From Macrolepiota albuminosa (lineage: Eukaryota; Basidiomycota; Agaricomycetes; Agaricales; Agaricaceae): a stretch of 64,000 nt of DNA. The first letter of the stretch is position 1, and each line of letters opens with the position of its first letter. The position numbers and the translations under genes were made by a program. The notes beneath the pieces were generated by a model. The model had not been told where the DNA came from, did not search any database, and saw only the letters and a program-made list of their open reading frames with translations. The stretch lies in the NCBI GenBank assembly GCA_027475525.1, contig JAMWFC010000036.1:186001-250000 (forward strand), read 5' to 3'. This document shows, piece by piece, positions 41,781 through 54,715 of the stretch.

Positions 41781-42810
41781 GTATATTACAGAAGTTGACA
41801 AGATAGTCTCTAGATGCCGTCCAGAAAAGGTACAGAATATCCTTAATTATCAGTCTCATGGTTGTCATCTTTTGTTCAAAGTTAGGACACAAGAACATTA
41901 CAGTTTGATACCAGTCCTGCATATTTGTCCTGGCCAATCTATCTTCAGTGTTATTTTTGGTGATATGCAGTGGTATGAGGTCACTATTTCCAAGACCAAG
42001 GTGTTATCAGCCTCTTCGTAGTAAGATGATAAATAGTACCTGCTGATCTATGTATGATGCTTGACTTGTAGAGTTCTGAAACCTTGACATATGGGACAAC
42101 CTGCCATCTTCAGGCTATTCTGACTGTCCAGAAGGGTTATAATTATCATGTTTGCATCAGCGTAATTGGCACAATCATTGGGGACTGGAATATGGTCATG
42201 TCTTTATTTACTATATGGTCAGATAGCATGTACATGCTATTATCACTTGGAAGGGTTTTCGTGTGCAATAGTTACAATCACATCAGGAACCTTTGTTCTA
42301 GACCTCTATAGGAAATACATATTTCATTGTCATATTTGGACGTTTCGAAGTCCCGAGTGTCATACAAGTCATGACCTTCCCAGCATTTCCATTTCTGGGT
42401 TTCTAAAAATTTTCTGTAGAGTTTTCACCTGTAATTCCCATGCAACTCCTCATATTTGAGATGATATAAATACTAGATCCACATCTAATCAGGTTTTTAC
42501 CTGTAGCTACCATATACCATGCCAAATTAGGCATGGAATTTAGTTATATTCCACACCTAATTCAGTGTGCTTTTTCTAGTATTCCTTCCTGCAATAATAC
42601 AGGTGTTATTTCAGATTTTAAATTTGAGAATATCCCCGCTGCAGTCTGTGATGCCAAGCCATTCAGGCATGTTGTCAGCAGCGATCAAAGCAATGATCAA
42701 ACATTGTAGATATTGTTTGGCAACGCCTAGAAATAACGCCGACCATTAATCCCACCTTCTTGCTCATTGTGTCCGATGATGAGCTTACTCCCCTCTTCAA
42801 AATGTTGGAG
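41781..42810. other. No feature recognised
   Basis: Moderately AT-rich with only short frames. I recognise no family. Confidence 0.35.
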
Positions 42811-43055
42811 TGTCACGGGTGTGACATGTGAAGAGTACTGCAAAACAATGGCTAGAGTCAACTGGGCCACTGAACACTCTGTCCAAATGCTTTGTTCAAT
42901 ATACTATATAACTGCACGCTCTACATAGATATTCCCCAGTCTTGTTTATACGTCTCTGGAAGTAAACCATACACATTACTGATACTCATACATATACTAA
43001 TCACACACGTATCTAGATTGTTGTACTGATATAAACAACCTAGGTGTCCATCACA
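42811..43055. mobile_element. Candidate short solo LTR (about 245 bp)
   Basis: TGTCACGGGTGTGACATG at the left and GTGTCCATCACA at the right; a CTATATAA word lies near the middle. The flanks TTGGAG and CTCCAA are inverted, not direct, repeats and there is no TSD, so a TIR element is an alternative reading. Confidence 0.35.
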
Positions 43056-43189
43056 CCACTCCAAGTGTAGCCTCTAGTACGGTTTCTAATACGAAATTCA
43101 TTGAAAATTTTCAGAAAAATTGCATAGAATAGTTACACCTGTATAGACTATATTTACTGAATGTAACAAGCAATATAAATAGAGACAAT

Positions 43190-46100
43190 ATCTAAATTAA
43201 ATGTCTGAAGAAATCTGGATCATATTATGCACTTGTTCAGCCAGCAGGGCATTGTCATTGTCATCATTGTCAATACCTCCCTTGTTTCCATTGCCATCAT
43301 CACCCTGTGTAATGATCTACCTCTATGATATCTTCTCTTCCTTTGCTTGCCTGAGCTCAGATGCCAGACACAAAAGACCCAGTAAAGCCTGGCAAAAACA
43401 CAAGTTTATGAAGGTGTTGCATGTGGAGGACATTGAAGTGACAGAGATGTTCCTGCTGCAAGAAGATCTGGTGAGCAAGTATGCTGTTCCTAGTTGCTAT
43501 AAGCTTCTTTTGTTCTGCAGATACACCTTCTTGTCTTGAATGTACATGACTAGTCATCAAATCTCCACATTCAAGCAGACAATTTCTTCCTTGGCATGTT
43601 GGATCTTGAAATATTCATCTTTTGTGATTCATATGACAAGCACTGCCCAAGGACATTGATGTACATCTTAATGCATGTTTGATAAGAGGCTGAAGTCCAC
43701 AAGGAAGGCATATTCCACAACAAGGTTCCAAGCAAGGTTGGGGTATGGTGGAAAGAGAGCATGTGGAACAATGTTATGTCAAGTGTGTTTTGCACAGATT
43801 GTGATTGTGCCTTGAGAGCCTTACCAATATGCTTCTGCAACTTGTACCCTGTTCATACTCAATGTTATTAGTTGTATCTGAATGATAAAGTGCTGAACTC
43901 ACCCATCTGCAACATATTTATCTTAGTTAACTCAAATATTCTCAAAACAACCAATTGCTCTAGACTATCAAGGCACCATTAGTAGCAATGCTTAGACATC
44001 ATTTCTGCTGCTGTGTGCCACTCAGAGTGGGTTTGAGTATATTGTGTTACAATTCCAAGCTTTATTTCAAAGTTTTACTTTCAGGGTTTTTGGTGTGATT
44101 TTCCAGTGCATGACATTGTTCTGTTTCCATTTTCTTGCACATTATAATTTCCAGGAGTAATTACTAGCCATTTTGCTTGTGCTTCATTCAATGCTTTTCT
44201 AAATCAGATAATCAGGCTGAATCTGCTATAAGTCAAGTATGGTAAACTGGCTGGCCTCAAAGTTCACCAACTTTTGATAGTATTTGAGTAGAAAAAGAAT
44301 CTTTCACATCCTTTGAGGTCTTTCAGGCCCAGCTCTTCAACATACTTTGCAAGGAATCTAAGCTGGCATCATTAATTGTGGGCATGCTCATGAAAACTTC
44401 CAACAAGTGATTTATATTCAAGTTGATGGGCATGTGGTCCAAGGGGGCTACCAGCAAGAGTAGCACAAAACTTGCAGCCAATGTTATAACTACTCCCAAT
44501 ATAAGTGCCAAATGCCTCAAGAAGTTTACTGACAACTGCTAAAGGGTATTTAGCACTGGTGAGGTGTTGGGCAATGTGTCAGGGGACTCCTCATTCCTTT
44601 CTTCTTTCACTCTTTATTCCTTCACTCTCCTTTCATTCACTTCCTTATTTCTTCTATCATTCTCTCATTTTGCTGTTACTACTTTTCCAACACTATCTGT
44701 TAGTACTATTCTCAACCTTTGAAGTGCTCTGGTTCTTTAGCTATCACTCAGACAAGTGTGGGCCCTTCAGCACCGCTCCAGGCTGCTTAGATAAGCTGGA
44801 GTTTGCCTTTCTGACTTCTAAAGTCCGGAGTTTTCCTCCCTTGTTTGCACACTTGTTTGGTTAGTCAATTTTCGAGTTTTTAAGGTTTTGTTGTACTGTA
44901 CAGTTGTTTCCCATGCTTCAGAGGCCCCAGAAGCGTCCAACCTGGCATAGGGAATCCCCAGACTTGTTCTCTTTGGATCTCCCTCTGCCAGGTGAGTAGC
45001 TACCTTGATATTGTCAGTATATATTCTAATACACTTTGGATCTCCCTCTGCCAGCTGTGTGACTGAGCCACAGCCTCTAGAGGTCGCCCTTACACAATGG
45101 ATATAATCAATATAATAGTATAGCATGCACAATTCTTTGCTCTGAATCATGTCAACAATTAATAAAACAAAGCCATGTCAACAGAAGGCAAGAAACACCC
45201 CTGTCTCATCAAAAATCCCCCACATACGCACAATCAACTCATCAACCATGTTTCTCCATTTTTCAGCACAGGAAGCTGACTCTGAACCCTCTGCACCTTA
45301 TTTTTATGCAGAACGTGAGTATGAATTGAGTACAGAAAAACCAATAACTTGCAGAATCCTTGCTCAGTGGCAACATCTCTTGAAGCACACCTTTTGCCCA
45401 TTGGTCCACTGTCTCCCAGCTAAGATAGTAGTCTCCTTCAACTTCCTAATTTTCTTGCAGCTTCTTTATTTTTTTCAGCATCAGTTCTTCATTTTCATCC
45501 TCAAATGCTGGCTCTTGACAGATGACACACAAGAAAATCATTTCTATCTATCATTACTAGCATCTCAAATCATTTTATTCTCCCTTTCCAACTTGTAAGT
45601 GCATGCTGGGCATGCATGACAAAGCCTCTACTTGAGTGTGTTGCAAAGAAAGACAGCCTGGACACATTTCTTCACCACTTTGCAAATAGATAAATAGAGG
45701 TTATAGGCAACAGAAAATTTCTTGCTGAGGTAGGACTTGAACAAGATGCCATGCAAATCACAAAAGCATTTAATAAACAGCTGTATTGCAAGGTGAGGAC
45801 ATTGGAAATGAGTCATGCAGTAAAATTCAATAGCATAGATGGAGAAGGCAATGTTGGAATAGTATGGAGCAGATAGAAGAAGGCCACACTCAATAAACAA
45901 GGTAGCAATAGTATTATTTTCTTTTAACATGGTATGTCTAAGACATAAATCTCTGCCAAATATTTAAAAAAAGTTAGAATGCAAGGGCAAGCATGCAACT
46001 CATCAAAAACATCAACCACTTTAATCACCCATGTTTTTTGCACCACTGCATTGCTACCCAAAGGAGCTGCAAGCCCCAACTTTTTACTCCATCAGAGGTA

Positions 46101-46470
46101 TGCAGTGACCATAAATATCAATTGTGCAGCAAATCCAAGATTTTGGTGGATGATTGCATCATAATGTGTGTGCTATTCCCTCTATTTCTTTGATGGCCAC
46201 AGCTCCTCTTCAAAGAGCTCTTGGAATTCACCACTCATGTGGCTCATATTAATTGTGGCCTGGCCATTGATGTCAGCTTCCACATCAACTTAGTCTGCCT
46301 CATCGCAATCCTGCACACTCTCTGAAATGCCTCAAATTTCATTTAGCAGTTGCTGTCTTTCCTTATCTTGTGCTTTAACGCATGTCTGAAGCTCCTAAAA
46401 TAGCTTTTACTTGCAATGACTGACCTTGTAGACATTGTCAAACCTTTTTTTTTTTTGATAAGCTTGAAAT
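43190..46470 (-). pseudogene. Second KDZ transposase, decayed
   Basis: A different KDZ subgroup from the one at 2.5-7 kb. In minus-strand order: VVDVFDELHACP, LIECGLLLSAPYYSNIA-like text (IECGLLLSAPYYSNIAFSI), FSVAYNLYLSICKVV, CHACPACTY, WRNMVDELIVRMWGIFDETG (44,8-45,3 kb side), then after the LTR insertion IGCKFCATLA, KYVEELGLKDLKGCERFF, LEQLVVLRIFEL, GYKLQKHIGKALKAQ and LSYESQKMNISRSNMPRKK. These correspond in order to KDZ core and C-terminal motifs. Multiple stops and shifts; a 518-bp LTR (44,577-45,094) interrupts it. CpG is nearly absent. Confidence 0.75.
44577..45094 (+). mobile_element. 518-bp-family solo LTR, TSD caatg
   Basis: TGTCAGGGG...CGCCCTTACA, 518 bp, flanked by caatg at 44,572-44,576 and 45,095-45,099. 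It is inserted in the second KDZ pseudogene. Confidence 0.92.
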
Positions 46471-47049
46471 ATATAAATGCCAGACCAATTGAGGGTTTGA
46501 ATGGCAGTAGAGCCTAATATGCCCTTGCCAAAGACATTGAACTTGCTTTATTCAATTTCTGTTGGCAAAGCATTGCTGGCATTATTCATAGTTTGGAATT
46601 ACCAAATAGAGTCACTATCCAGCACTCTGGTGTGCCTTCTTTTTTCTGACTACATTGCCAAGTCCTTTGCTGAGCACATCTGTGGTGCTACTCTATAATC
46701 TCACAGAGAATAATCAACATAGTATCAAAAGTGAGATTACAAGACTATTTATATCTGAGTCAGTTTTTCTCATGATTTTATATAGTTACAAAGAATAATT
46801 CTTGACTTGTTGCTGCCCTAAAGAATTATCATAGACTTAAACAAAGCCATTGCATGCCATTTTGCATATGATCATAGAATTCATCTCAGATACATTGACA
46901 AAATAGTAGCTAGTAAGTAATATAATGACTCTCAACAATGCAAGCTCTGTTAAACATGCTCATAGTCACAATGGCTTTGTAGGAGGTGCAACAAACTTCA
47001 AAAGCAAGACTCAATAAGAAGTAGAACAACTCATGCCAGAACAACTTGA

Positions 47050-47424
47050 TTTTAATTCTGCTGGTTATGCAAGATCAGGTATTTGTCAGAGAACTTCTTT
47101 TTCTAGCACATCTCAGCATCTTCTGGATACCTTGGAACTTTCTCAGTACTTTCAGAGCTTCTTTGTGCTTTCCTAGAGGCTTCCAAGACTGCTTTGACTT
47201 GTCTCAGGATAAGTTTGAAGTACTGTATAGTTGTTTTTATGCCACTGCCACTATGCTGATGCACTGCACCATGGCAGAGAAATTTTTAGACTTGGTCTCT
47301 TCAGATTTTTCTCTGCTATGTGATTAGTTATGCTTTTTATTGTTGTTGGTACTATTCTAATATACTTCAGATTTTCCTCTGTCAGTTGTGGGATTAGCCA
47401 CAACCTCTAGAGGTTGCCCTTACA
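47050..47424 (+). mobile_element. Degraded 518-bp-family LTR fragment
   Basis: The right end CACAACCTCTAGAGGTTGCCCTTACA-like sequence differs from the younger copies (CACAGCCTCTAGAGGTCGCCC) by transitions including the loss of the CpG, and upstream text (AGTACTGTATAGTTGTTT, TAATATACTTCAGATTTTCCTC) aligns with the younger copies. The left end is unclear. An old copy of the same family. Confidence 0.55.
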
Positions 47425-48730
47425 GCAGAACAAATCTCTCAACTCTGATCTGGAAGCTCTTTAGAGCTTGCTGGAACCCTATTCTGCACCTGTTTGTCAT
47501 TCTCCCACTAGATTTAAGCCCTAGAAACTTCGGTGTAGCTCATCCAAGTTTCTTTTACTCAGCATACTGCCAAACTAATCTTTTTCTGCCAAACAACTGA
47601 CACTATCTCTGACTCATGTATGTGAGAGTTTAAGGTGTTCTGGAATCTTTCTAGTAGAGCAGGAATGTTATTAAGGCTTCCTATAAGCTAGATAATACAT
47701 AAAATATTATACTTGACCAATTAATAAAAGTCAAGAGAAACAATGATACATACTGCTTTGTAGTTGTCAATTATAGGAGCAGATGAAGAGGGTCTCTGAA
47801 TAGCCTCCCTATTCATCATCTGAAATACATCCACAACACAATAGGCCATGAGAATCCAAAATTAAGCATTCATTAGGATCTTTTCAGGTATCATAGACAC
47901 ATTATCTCCTACTATAAGAGTGTGAAACAGAGAATACTGATCATCTTTGTAGGCAGGAGAAAATGTAGCTTCCTCGGTAATTATACAGCTAACAAGTTGC
48001 TACAAAATAACAATAGCATGTATTTATAATATTATCAACAATAAACAAGTTGACAATGTTCACTCATGTGAATTGCCATGTCTTATCTATAGCAGGTAGC
48101 AAGATCTCTATCTGATAGCAGCGCATCAGTGAACCAGAAACAGGATGCAAAAGCCTTGTTTGATAAGCGAGGATGAGAAAAAGTCACAGACATATCACAA
48201 AAATATCAGAAAGTATGTGTGTATGTGGAAAAGGCAGGAGAGAGAACAAGATAGAGGTTTGGAAGTATTAATGCACTATATATATATATGTATAAAATAA
48301 AAAAAATCAGTATTTTCAATAAATAAAATATATATGTAATGGCAGCCCATATTTAGATTGACATCAGATTAACTATAAACAACTTCAAATAACAAGGATT
48401 AGTCATATACAACAGACAACACAATCTTTAGCAAGTAAAAATATCAAACAGTAAATATGTAAATATGTGCTATAATATCAATGAATACAAAGGTCATACT
48501 GACTTAGCTTTATCTGTTTATAACACTTTTACATGAGACTACTGGCATATTGTAAATAATGTCAATTCATTACATCACTTTAAATTTTGTAGTCAAACAG
48601 AGTGATGTATGCAAAAATAGTACAATATAGTTCAGCAAAAAAACCAAGGGATCAGAATATCGCAAACAACAAAATTATAATGACAAATACAGAAAATTAA
48701 AGGAACTATATGTGATCTATACATCAGCAA
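47425..48730. other. No feature recognised
   Basis: AT-rich, short frames only, with a TATATATATATG run near 48,282. Downstream flank of the intron-rich gene. Confidence 0.35.
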
Positions 48731-51362
48731 TCAGATTGCTTTTTCATTTTTATCTTTCCTTTTGGGTGGTTTAGCAGAATGAGATGGCTTAGAAGTAGCA
48801 CTCTGATTTGTAAACAATTTACCAACACTAGATTGGAGAAAAGCAGTCAGACTAGTGATGTGAGACATCTTGGAGCTGGCACTACAGTGTTTGGAGAGTA
48901 TACCTACCATCCACAGAACTAGAAGAAAAAATATCTTTTGACCCTCCTAGAGTGCCACATTCAGGCCCTTTAAGACCATCAGATTTCATTAAGGATGCCA
49001 TGTGCCTGGTACATGCATTACCAACCACAACAAGATTAGAAATATAAAGAACCATGATGGACTTGATGTTAGTCAAGAGGAATCTAAAAATAAATAAATA
49101 ACTAATAAGAATATCTTAATAAAGATCAACATACACTGAAGAAGAATCTTCAAACCATCTAGCTGTGTAACTTATGGCAACAATATACTCCTTGGAAATA
49201 TTGAATGTGTTGCCATTATACAAGCACCAATTAATGATAGCATTGAAATTAGCAATCAAAAAGCAAAAGGCAGGTCTAATTTCTAAACAACTATTATATA
49301 CAGAAACTATTAATAAATAAATAAATAAATAAATAAGTCAACAAATAATAATACAGAAGACCCATCTGTCAATTCATAATTTATTACCACCTCCATAGAA
49401 CTCTTAAACTTCGGAGTTGGTAGAATAAGAGCAGATTTGAACAAAAACATTGAATTATTGGTGATTACAGAAGGCTTCAAAAGAGCAGGTGCTGAGTAGC
49501 CACCCACTATAAAGTGAAATCAATATAAAGGTATGCTATATACAAGTTGAAAATTTACAGTTTTTGAAGGACATGCATGCTCTTTTCTTTGCTTCTGATT
49601 ATAAAGCCCATTCTATTGCTAGAGTAAGAGCCCATGGGATTAGAATGCAAACTCAATGTGTTTCCAACATTGGCTATAGAACATAGAAACTTCTGCTAGG
49701 AGGATACAATTATCAATCATTTCTGTTTATAGGAGAACAAGTAACTGCTGACTTCTATACCAGAATCAAAGAGATGAGAAGCAGATACAATACTAAACAT
49801 GACATCAATGCAAAAAGCATTACCTCTATTGTTTAACGCAAGACAACCAGATTTAGCAGTAAGATTATCAGGATGAATGTGAGCTGAATACACATATAAG
49901 CCATGTTTGATCCATAAGAGGCTTTGAATCAAAGATCTAGACATGTGTATAAAGACAATGCATATAAATAAGATAATATAAGCACTTACTCTGCATTTTC
50001 TTTAGACATCTTCAATATCATAGCTGATATATGTGCAAATTGCACTGACCCATCACTAATTTGTTTATTGTATCTATACAGTATGATATTGAACATGCAA
50101 CTGTGCGAAAAATATATCAATAAATAGTAACAGAACAGTACATATTGCAACATGGATACTATAAACAGATATATGAAAGATAGGGAAGTGTACTGTATGT
50201 AGTGGAAAACATAGGATCTTGTACATCTGGCTGCATAACTGAAGGATTAGTAACTATAACAGTCAGATCAGTAGCACTGTCAAATCCAACAAAAAAAAAT
50301 ATCAGAATACAGAAATTGATCAAGCAAATAATAAAATGCTACTTTTCAATATCATTGTGTTTACCAGCACTAACATTGACAGGATCATCATGTTTAGTAG
50401 CAATACCATGTACAGAAGTACTGGCATTTTCCATAACACAACAATTTTTGTTATCACTAGCATACTTGTTTATCAGCAGAGACAGCAAACATTAAGCATT
50501 TGTCATTGTAATTGACACATGCAATTGGCACACTGTCTGAGACAACTAAGTCTGCTATATCAGCTTTATCATCAGGAAATTCCAATGACTCAAAGCTACT
50601 CCCATCAACTCTGTTGTTGGATGTGTCTTTATTGACAATAGATTTACTAGTGGCATAAAATTTGTTATCCAATGAATAGGCAGGCAGTTTACAATTACAA
50701 AATAGACCAATACTATAAATAAAATTAAAAATTAAAAATAAATACTGACACTTTTGACAAATCATAACTTTCTGCAAGAGGAACATAGTACAAATAGTAT
50801 AATCTGACTAACATAGTTTACTCAGTTGAAGTAGACAGCACATAATCTGTACCAGCCAAAAGCTTCTCCAAAACATGTCTAAATAAACAGTATGTAGTTA
50901 ACTAAAAGGCAAGAACATAACATGAGTATGCATATAACTGAAGACTCAATGCTTGAAGGGCCATCAGCTCTCTTTTTCTTTGGCAAAGACATAGGGTGCG
51001 TACTATTACTACAAATGATAAGCAATTACTGAAATCAGCATGATATACAAGGATGTACACATCACAGGCTACACCAATTTTATGCTTGACTGAAGAGAAA
51101 AATGCAGAATTAGTATTGATAGGTGAATTGTCAGCTAATACAGCTGCAAATATACTGATAGCACATGTCAAGGTTGTACATACAAATAATTATATAATGT
51201 ATGTGTTTAATTAGTCTGCATTCCTTAGTCAAATATATCAGTATAATAATAAGATGTAGATAGGTAGATAGAAACTTACAAAGCTTGCAGCTGTTCATAC
51301 AAAGAACATATTATATCTTCTGGTTTATTTGTAGATTTCTTCAAGTTGTTGCATGGAGGCAT
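48731..51362 (-). CDS. Intron-rich gene of unknown function, apparently intact
   Basis: Not recognised. A chain of stop-free minus-strand exons separated by short introns. The proposed ATG at 51,362 opens MPPCNNLKKSTNKPEDI and runs to a GTAAGT donor at 51,279. Clear exons follow: 51,030-51,154 (VLADNSPINTNSAFF, KIGVACDVY), one around 50,460-50,700 (SIVNKDTSNNRVDG, DKADIADLVVSDSVP), 50,194-50,276 (DLTVIVTNPSVMQPDVQD), 49,990-50,100 (ILYRYNKQISDGSVQF), from 49,936 down (HPDNLTAKSGCLALNN), from 49,506 (ALLKPSVITNNSMF), 49,135-49,290 (FLIANFNAIINWCLYNG), from 49,083 (TNIKSIMVLYISNLVVV). Introns at 49,937-49,989 (GTAAGT...CTAG, 53 nt) and 49,084-49,134 (GTATGT...TTAG, 51 nt) are textbook. The last exon ends HSAKPPKRKDKNEKAI then TGA at 48,731, a basic tail that could be a nuclear signal. 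Some junctions remain ambiguous. Unlike its neighbours it shows no premature stops. Confidence 0.6.
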
Positions 51363-52745
51363 AGTAATACCAAGTATAACAATATAGAAACAAATATAGT
51401 GAGAGATAGATAAAGCAGAAGAATGAGGATAAGAAAGACTACAGCATGCATGTTTTATGGTATATTGGCATACTAACAAACATGTAAATGTTAAAAGCAA
51501 CAAGGGATGAATAAACCAAATATAATATTACAAGTACTCATGGTTGTATAATAAACTGGATATAAAAGCCAAATATAAAGAGAAAAAATATTTAAAATAA
51601 ATAAAATTAAAATTAAGAAAAAGACAGAGCTAATAATAGATTAAAAGCTTTGAGCCAGCTATTCAGAAGATAAATAAAGAACCAATAATATATGTGTAGA
51701 CAAATAAAACAATATAAATCAAACACCAACACCTGTGTAAGAAAATACAACTTTACACAAGCTCTACATGCATCAGACCAGCGAGTCTGGACATAAAAAA
51801 GCAAAATAGCAAAAAGATCCAGATACTACAAAAAATGTAGCCAATATGGTGTAAGAAGTAAGGGATACTAATAAGCAAGCCAAAATGTCAATTTAAATTA
51901 GTCTTGTTTAATCCCATAGTAATAACAGAGTAATATGTAAATAATACAAATAGGCAAATCAATCAGTCAGTTTGAATTAGCCTAGTTTAATTCTAAAAGA
52001 TGAGAGAAGCAAAGTAACCTACTCAGTATCCAGAGAACAGACAATCTATAAGCTAAAATAAAATAAAATGATATAACTGAATAAGCAATATATTGATGTG
52101 AAAATGCACATGTTTCAAAATAAAAGGAAAAGAACACAGTCCTGTGAGACAGGAGAATCTATGGGAAAGAAGTTGTCTGAGAGACAGTTAGAGGTTTTGC
52201 AGATAGGGAAATCTAATAAATCAAGTCAGTCTTATTGTTTCTAAAGACATTGAATAGGAGAAATAAAATATATCCAAATTGCTAAGAAGCCAGACAGATA
52301 ACAGTCAACCTATAAATGTTGCCTAAATTAGACCAATGTAATACAATATAAGAATAAAAAGCCATACAAATAGTTGATACCAAAAAGTTGCTTATAATAG
52401 ATGGCTGCCATGCGATGCAAGATAGTATCAGCTCACCAGATATTCTGTAGCCTATCTTATCATCGCATATATATATACAAAATGAACAACAAGTATGATG
52501 AAAGCAATGCAAGTGCATACTGAATGAAGCTTTTTAGAATCATATTTAAATAGACATTGACATAGGAAGTACTTTGAAACAACATGTTGAGTATAATGAG
52601 CACTAGAAAAAAGCATGATTTCATGACATTCTGCAGATGAAATGAAAATATAGATGTATTGCATCTATACATAGAGTTAATGTTTTGTGAAGAACTCAAA
52701 ATGGAAAAATATGATAGTTGTATAGCAGTATAAAAGCTCAAAAAA
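51363..52745 (-). other. Possible upstream exons or a second minus-strand gene
   Basis: Minus-strand pieces that look coding: TRWSDACRACVK near 51,780, DDKIGYRISGELILSCIAWQP near 52,420, and AECHEIMLFSSAHYTQHVV near 52,600, each preceded by TTYAG- or TGCAG-type acceptors. They may be 5' exons of the gene at 48,731-51,362 or a separate one. No model could be closed. Confidence 0.3.
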
Positions 52746-52749
52746 TATA

Positions 52750-53335
52750 GAGACTACTACTAGCAGATGAAAATAGCAAGATGACAAATAAGGAAGCAAT
52801 CTTCATAGTATACAGTGCAATATTAGACATAGATTTGCCCCCGTTTAAGGTAGGAAAATCTATAAAGTGAGCATTCAATGATGCTACATATATTGAAGAT
52901 GGCTAATAGATATATAGTGAATTCAACAGAAAATGTAAATACCTTAAACAGTTAATAAAACTGGATAGTCTTAGCACACAGCAGTTTGACAATATCATGG
53001 CTGTAGCAAAAACAGTATACAAAGCATTTGACTGAGAGTTCAAAGAAAGCAAACTAGAAGAATGGCCAGAAGAAATATCAGATGAAGAAAACAAGATCTT
53101 GTATGCAAACAATAGAGTGTTTATATTTGCAAAGGACTCAGACAAAAGAGAAGTTCACATTCCATTCAAAAAAAATACTGGCCTCAATAAATTGCTTAAA
53201 AAACTTGCATGAGAGAAGTTCAAAAAGATATTAAACAATGTTGTCGAGTATGTGCAAGTAAGGATAACACTGGACAGAGACAAAATATAAGAATATATAG
53301 ACAATGGCCATAAAACATAGATGCTCACACAAATC
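52750..53335 (+). pseudogene. Plus-strand unknown protein fragment with C-to-T-type stops
   Basis: An exon-like piece (MTNKEAIFIVYSAILDI) ends at a GTAGGA donor near 52,850. A second piece reads QQFDNIMAVAKTVYKAFD, stop, EFKESKLEEWPEEIS, YANNRVFIFAKDSD, HIPFKKNTGLNKLLKK, stop, EKFKKILNNVVEYVQVRI. The stops (TGA, TGA, TAA) fit Arg or Gln codons after C-to-T change. No family recognised. Confidence 0.4.
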
Positions 53336-54484
53336 AAAGGTTAATAGGATTAAACTGCAGATCTTCTGACTTGGCAATATAGTTGTAGCCTAAGTTTTCT
53401 TTGCAGTTGTTCTATTGAGAGGAGAGAAGTATAAGATGTTAACAGTTTTGAGATTGATAATGCTGCTGGACAAAATATTTACACTAGTGAGGGCTATATA
53501 AACAATAAATGTATTATTTATCACACTGACAATTATCAAGAAGAGGAAGGGGCAACCACTCAAATGCAAAGACTATAAATCAGTAAAAAAAAGCTCCAAA
53601 GGTATAAAAACAATGGAAAACCTTGACAGAGAGCCAGCAAGGTGGTCAGTACCAGTAATTTCAAGAAACAAATATTGAATTATATGAATATTGATGACTA
53701 ATATCTTACAATAGCTTTGATAATACCCCTTGAGCCATTTTTACCTAATGCAGTCTATTATATTTTTACTAGATTATCATATTTATTGCATCTGATTAAT
53801 CAGTCTTCTCTGAATTGTTCTACAAGCTTTTATTGTCTTTTTATATTAACTTAAATACTGATCATCTATATATACTACCATCTATATTATTTGTTTTCCT
53901 CTAGTAAATATAGTAATAAGTGTTATTACATTAAAATAACACATCAATTATATAATCAATTATATGGACAAATAGTTTGGCAATACCTATTAAAGGAAAT
54001 TATATGTATATATATTTGTTCTTTTTTAATGCTTGTTCAATGAATGATCTAAGCACAATACCTTTATAAACCACAGACCAAAAAATATTGAGTCCGATAC
54101 TAATGGATAAATAGTTATATTGCTTCAAATAATACATAAAAGTAAAAACAATATTATATGACATTTTAGCTTCAATTACATGCTTTTGCATTTGAAAAAA
54201 TGTAATAATATGAAATTCAGTCTATATATGTAGTTTGCTTTTTTTTTCTTTTTGCAATTAGTTGCCCATGTCAGCTCAGTGCCAGGGTATGGCAGATGCT
54301 GAGCTGTAATCAGTAAAGCATCCAGTCTCAGACATTTTGGGCAGCCTTTTCTCTGCCCATTTCCTTCTTCATTGCCTGCTCAGATGAGTGTCCTAATGCT
54401 CTCTCACATTCTTATATTGGTCTTACTCTGAGTTCAGCTGTTTTTGCAGCCTCTTTATATACTATTTTCTTTTTCAGGGTAGGG

Positions 54485-54715
54485 CATCACAACGGTACGT
54501 GTCATACGTTGTACGGGAGCCCGCTTTGTGCCGTACCATACGTGTCCAGCNNNNNNNNNNNNNNNNNNNNNNNNNNNNNNNNNNNNNNNNNNNNNNNNNN
54601 NNNNNNNNNNNNNNNNNNNNNNNNNNNNNNNNNNNNNNNNNNNNNNNNNNCTGGACACGTATGGTACGGCACAAAGCGGGCTCCCGTACAACGTATGACA
54701 CGTACCGTTGTGATG
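54485..54715. mobile_element. 65-bp perfect inverted arms around a 100-N assembly gap
   Basis: The left arm 54,485-54,549 (CATCACAACGGTACGTG...TGTCCAG) and the right arm 54,651-54,715 are exact reverse complements; 54,551-54,650 is N. The arms are CpG-rich and match the older arm at 14,522, so this is a TIR transposon or MITE whose middle was not assembled. Only the left side has the outer CAGGGTAGGG extension shared with the 14.5-kb copy. The gap of exactly 100 Ns is a placeholder, so the real length is unknown. Confidence 0.75.
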
